In this document: positions 34,216 through 37,088 of the stretch, one piece after another
Layout of the letters: each line of letters starts with the position of its first letter
Position numbering within the stretch: the stretch's first letter is position 1
Source: Sulfurimonas crateris
GTDB lineage: Bacteria; Campylobacterota; Campylobacteria; Campylobacterales; Sulfurimonadaceae
DNA length: 37,088 bases
Assembly: GCA_945883795.1 (NCBI GenBank)
Contig: CAMCYC010000019.1
Location: 1 to 37,088 of the forward strand
Reading direction: 5' to 3'
Notes under the pieces: generated by a model
Seen by the model: the letters and a program-made list of their open reading frames with translations, nothing else
Told to the model about the DNA's origin: nothing
Databases searched by the model: none
Position numbers and translations under genes: made by a program

Positions 34216-36137
34216 TGACACTCTTTAAACAGATGGCTTTGGCTATATCGTTGATTATTATATTTTTATTAGCTACCGTTATGGTGATAAATTATCAATC
34301 TGCAAAAAAAGATATAATACAAAGTCTTTATGAAACAACTGTAAATAATATTTCCACTTTAACCACAAAGTTGGCAGAAGCTTCTTCAGATTCTGCACTT
34401 CTCACTTCAACTATAGATGCCGAATTTGATAGTGGTTATTATAAGATGATTGATTTTAAATCTAATGATGGTAAATCGGATTACAAGCAGATAGATAATA
34501 AGGCAATAAAAGATGTCCCCTCATGGTTTGTAAATTTCAGCTCAATTGAATTAGATTCTGTTTCTTCTGATGTTTCTTCTGGTTGGGACATGATAGGCAC
34601 GGTAACTGTTTTAGGCGATACTGGAGTTGTTTATAGAGCCTTGTATAAAATGCTTATCAAACTTTCTTATTTGTTTATTGTGTCTTTATCTATAGCTTTA
34701 ATTATTTTGTCTGGAATGCTTCATTTTATACTTAAACCATTGTCTAGAATTCGAGACCAAGCAGAAGCTATTCTCAGGAATGAATTTATTATTCAAGAAA
34801 AAATGCCTTTTACAACAGAGTTTAAAGATGTTGTAAATGGTATGAATGCTATGGTTAGTAAAGTTGAGGAGATATTCAAAAAAGGGAATGAAGCGGCTCA
34901 GAGAAATAAAGAACTCATGTATAATGACCCAATAACCAAACTTTTCAATCGCAGATACTTGATGCTCAAACTTCCTGACCTTATCAAAGTTGAAAATAAA
35001 GCCAATGGTGGAATTATCATGTTTATCGCTCTTGGTGGTGCAGAGATACTCAATCAAACTTTAGGGCGAAGAAAAGCTGATGATATATTTTTGGAGATTG
35101 CAAATGAATTTCATGATATTTGTAAGAAGTTTGAAGATAGAGTTATAGCTCGTGTAAATGGTACAGAATTTACTCTCATGTTGCCTGATTGTGAGGCAGA
35201 TGAGGCTCGTGAGATAGCAAAAAGTATTCAAGAAAAGTTTGCACAACTTATAATAACAGAAGAATTACCGCTCAAAGATGTGTATATAAATATAGGGATT
35301 TATAAGTACAAACCAACTGTGAGTATTGCTGATTTGCTTACAAGAGCAGATAACGCTCTCTCTCAAGCTAAAGCTGATGAAAAAGATAATATTTATCTGT
35401 ATGAAGAAAAAGATGATGAACATGCATTAGGCAAAGAGCAATGGCGTGAGATTATAGAAGAGTCAATTAACAAGAACTATTTTAGCCTCAAATTCTGGCC
35501 GACTCTCAATGCAAAAACAAAACAAGTCAATCATAAAGTTATGACCTTTACTATTGATGGTGGAGTGAGCAAAAAGTATTTTTATGGTGATTTTATAGCA
35601 CCTGCAATCAATTTGGGACTTGTAAGCAAAATGTATTTGGTAGCTCTCAAAGACCTTATTACAGCGCAACATGAGGAACTTAATGGAAGTACATGTTCTA
35701 TTCGGTTATCAAATGAATTTATCAAAGATACACAAGCGTATTACGAACTCTCTTCATTATTTGAAAAGCACATAAAAACACTCAAATTTAAACTCTCTTT
35801 TGAAGTATCCGACTCATTTGCAATCAATAATACTTTGGCAGTCAAAGAGTATGTAAACCTTTTTAGCAAACATAATATTGGGTTTGGTATCAACTCTTTT
35901 ACAGGAGAATCCAAAGATTTTACTTATTTAAAACAGCTAACACCAGCATTTTTAAAAGCTGATTGTGCTTTTTTACTTGACCAATCTCAAGATTCTATGG
36001 GAGCGTTACAAGTAGTTACTGATTCGTTAGGGATAGAAATAATTGCAACTTTTGTAAAAACGCAAGAGGAGCTTGATAAACTTTTTGCAATGCACATAAA
36101 CAGTGTTCAAGGTCCAATTACCGATAAGTTAGGATAG
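34212..36137 (+). CDS. lapD: LapD-like cyclic-di-GMP receptor with degenerate GGDEF and EAL domains
   Basis: 641 residues. Membrane helix about 8-28, periplasmic LapD/MoxY-type domain (about 30-148) with W125 in SGWDMIGTV, helix about 150-172, HAMP, then GGDEF and EAL folds. The GGDEF loop reads RVNGTEFTL and the EAL position (HKVMTF) and later segments (TFVKTQEEL) lack catalytic residues, so this should bind rather than make or break cyclic-di-GMP. In Pseudomonas, W125 of LapD docks into LapG; the same numbering here is striking. Its start overlaps the lapG stop. When the nucleotide is bound, LapG should be sequestered and the adhesin kept. Confidence 0.88.
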   Translation: MMTLFKQMALAISLIIIFLLATVMVINYQSAKKDIIQSLYETTVNNISTLTTKLAEASSDSALLTSTIDAEFDSGYYKMIDFKSNDGKSDYKQIDNKAIKDVPSWFVNFSSIELDSVSSDVSSGWDMIGTVTVLGDTGVVYRALYKMLIKLSYLFIVSLSIALIILSGMLHFILKPLSRIRDQAEAILRNEFIIQEKMPFTTEFKDVVNGMNAMVSKVEEIFKKGNEAAQRNKELMYNDPITKLFNRRYLMLKLPDLIKVENKANGGIIMFIALGGAEILNQTLGRRKADDIFLEIANEFHDICKKFEDRVIARVNGTEFTLMLPDCEADEAREIAKSIQEKFAQLIITEELPLKDVYINIGIYKYKPTVSIADLLTRADNALSQAKADEKDNIYLYEEKDDEHALGKEQWREIIEESINKNYFSLKFWPTLNAKTKQVNHKVMTFTIDGGVSKKYFYGDFIAPAINLGLVSKMYLVALKDLITAQHEELNGSTCSIRLSNEFIKDTQAYYELSSLFEKHIKTLKFKLSFEVSDSFAINNTLAVKEYVNLFSKHNIGFGINSFTGESKDFTYLKQLTPAFLKADCAFLLDQSQDSMGALQVVTDSLGIEIIATFVKTQEELDKLFAMHINSVQGPITDKLG

Positions 36138-36150
36138 TTTACTACCTTCC

Positions 36151-36208
36151 GCCATTATGAGGAGGGACGAATCCGTTTTTTATAGACTGCTTCGCTCCTC
36201 GCAATGAC
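36151..36208. repeat. REP-like imperfect palindrome
   Basis: GCCATTATGAGGAG (36151-36164) pairs imperfectly with CTCCTCGCAATGAC (36195-36208). The right arm is the reverse complement of GTCATTGCGAGGAGCGAAGC, a repeat core I know from scattered bacterial genomes. It lies between lapD and an ATPase gene. A smaller hairpin, ATGGCA/TGCCAT (36224-36240), follows. Copy number cannot be judged here. Confidence 0.6.
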
Positions 36209-36308
36209 AACAAGCTTAACTTAATGGCAGTGCTTGCCATGACAGATTTAAATATTTCTTCCTCGCACACCAAAGCAATTGAAACTCAACTTTTTACCCC
36301 TCTTTAGC

Positions 36309-36314
36309 TATAAT
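36309..36314 (+). promoter_or_regulatory. -10 box for the AAA-type ATPase gene
   Basis: A perfect TATAAT 34 bases before ATG 36349, followed by ATAAGG as ribosome site. Confidence 0.5.
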
Positions 36315-36348
36315 TAAAAATCTCTATAACCAACATAAGGCAAATCTC

Positions 36349-37088
36349 ATGGAAAAGTTTTTTAATACAGCAGGTCCTATAAAAGAAGCAGACCATTACC
36401 ATATTTCACTTTTATCTCGCATAGATTGGCAAGAGATAGAAACTCTTATCAATCAAAAAAAATATTTTATTCTCCATGCACCTCGTCAAACAGGAAAAAC
36501 TTCTACACTCTTAGGCATCATGAAAGAGCTAAATTCTAAAGATAAATTTGCATGTGCTTATGCAAATATAGAAGCAGCTCAAGCGGCAAGAGGGGATGTA
36601 CAAAGGGGAGTTGAGGCAATTTGTAGTGCGGTAGCTTCTCAAATAGACCTTTATCTTAAAACCGACATAAGAAAATGGCTTCATAGTGAGGCAAAAGAGG
36701 TTTCAGTAGAAGATAAATTTTCTTCTCTTTTACGCTATTGGTCGCAAAGTTCTTCCAAACCAACCGTGCTTTTGCTTGATGAAGTTGATGCTCTTGTTGG
36801 AGATACACTTATCTCACTTTTGCGACAAATTAGAGCAGGATATGCCTCACGACCAGAAGCGTTTCCACAAGCAATTATTCTTTGTGGTGTGCGAGATATT
36901 AAAGATTATAGAATCCACACCAAAGAGCATGAAATTATCACAGGTGGTAGTGCTTTTAATATTAAAGCAAAATCCATCAAAATGGGAAATTTTTCTGAGC
37001 AAGAGTGCAAGCAATTACTTTTAGAACACACTCATGCAACAGGGCAAATATTTGATGAGCTGATATTTCCAAAACTTTGGAGTGACAC
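36349..37088 (+). CDS. AAA-type ATP-binding protein, 3' end missing
   Basis: The first 246 residues of a gene cut by the window edge. It begins MEKFFNTAGPIKEADHYHIS, has Walker A APRQTGKTS (about 47-55) and Walker B TVLLLDEVDALV (about 138-149), and an arginine-rich sensor-like stretch after it. It resembles the stand-alone ATP-binding proteins (AAA-like) that are patchily spread among bacteria, often by transfer; the role is unknown. ATAAGG precedes the ATG, and a REP-like repeat lies just upstream. The A+T content is slightly lower than in the neighbours to the left. Confidence 0.8.
   Translation, partial: MEKFFNTAGPIKEADHYHISLLSRIDWQEIETLINQKKYFILHAPRQTGKTSTLLGIMKELNSKDKFACAYANIEAAQAARGDVQRGVEAICSAVASQIDLYLKTDIRKWLHSEAKEVSVEDKFSSLLRYWSQSSSKPTVLLLDEVDALVGDTLISLLRQIRAGYASRPEAFPQAIILCGVRDIKDYRIHTKEHEIITGGSAFNIKAKSIKMGNFSEQECKQLLLEHTHATGQIFDELIFPKLWSD

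Noticed and set aside
1-37088. CRISPR arrays, tRNA or rRNA genes, integrases, prophage genes
   Set aside because: No regularly spaced repeats, cloverleaf sequences, rRNA blocks or recombinase motifs were noticed on either strand by eye.

Overview
The window looks like chromosome of a flagellated member of the Campylobacterota (formerly Epsilonproteobacteria), most like Sulfurimonas and its relatives. The grounds are strong A+T bias, the gltX1 type of glutamyl-tRNA synthetase, histidine kinases with the HQWRQPLS phosphoacceptor box that is frequent in this group, promoters recognisable mainly by a TATAAT/TACAAT -10 box, NIT-domain chemoreceptors and hypC/hypD hydrogenase maturation genes. The genus is inference. 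No tRNA, rRNA, CRISPR array or prophage was seen, and no stretch above 300 bases lacks a gene.

Bases 1-2428 hold the end of an outer-membrane-barrel-like protein, a 71-residue unknown with a striking internal inverted repeat, a 2-oxoglutarate/Fe(II) prolyl-hydroxylase-like protein resembling animal PHD2, and a divergent cytochrome b. Bases 2496-7887 form a tight signalling operon: receiver-PilZ protein, ODP-like metallo-beta-lactamase-fold diiron protein, membrane PAS histidine kinase, single receiver, and receiver-HD-GYP-degenerate-GGDEF protein. I read this as an oxygen- or iron-sensing circuit that ends in cyclic-di-GMP, and it is the best candidate here for an undescribed system. Facing it is a large NMT1-hybrid histidine kinase gene split by an insertion of about 110-116 bases.

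Bases 10457-13005 are a housekeeping run (galU, rsmG, two small unknowns, an NlpC/P60 lipoprotein). Bases 13014-16863 hold hypD, hypC and fliD on the minus strand and fliS plus a FliT-like gene on the plus strand, with back-to-back sigma-28 promoters between fliD and fliS. After an SDR and a nucleosidase-like gene come the SRP RNA, a small possibly leaderless gene, and rpmI-rplT with a structured spacer.

Bases 19265-22772 (minus) are an operon of a STAS protein, a NIT chemoreceptor and a SpoIIE phosphatase-HATPase fusion: a partner-switch module joined to a chemoreceptor. Then come yjbQ, rluB and kdsD (minus), a P-loop protein, the Nnr NAD(P)HX repair enzyme and thiG (plus), pyk and gltX (minus), a SurA-like chaperone, a radical SAM protein, and a LapG-LapD pair that would control a surface adhesin in response to cyclic-di-GMP. 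The window ends in a REP-like palindrome followed by a truncated AAA-type ATPase gene.

Cyclic-di-GMP recurs: a PilZ effector, an HD-GYP hydrolase and a LapD-type receptor all occur here, but no intact GGDEF cyclase. Functions come from reading motifs by eye; no database search was possible.
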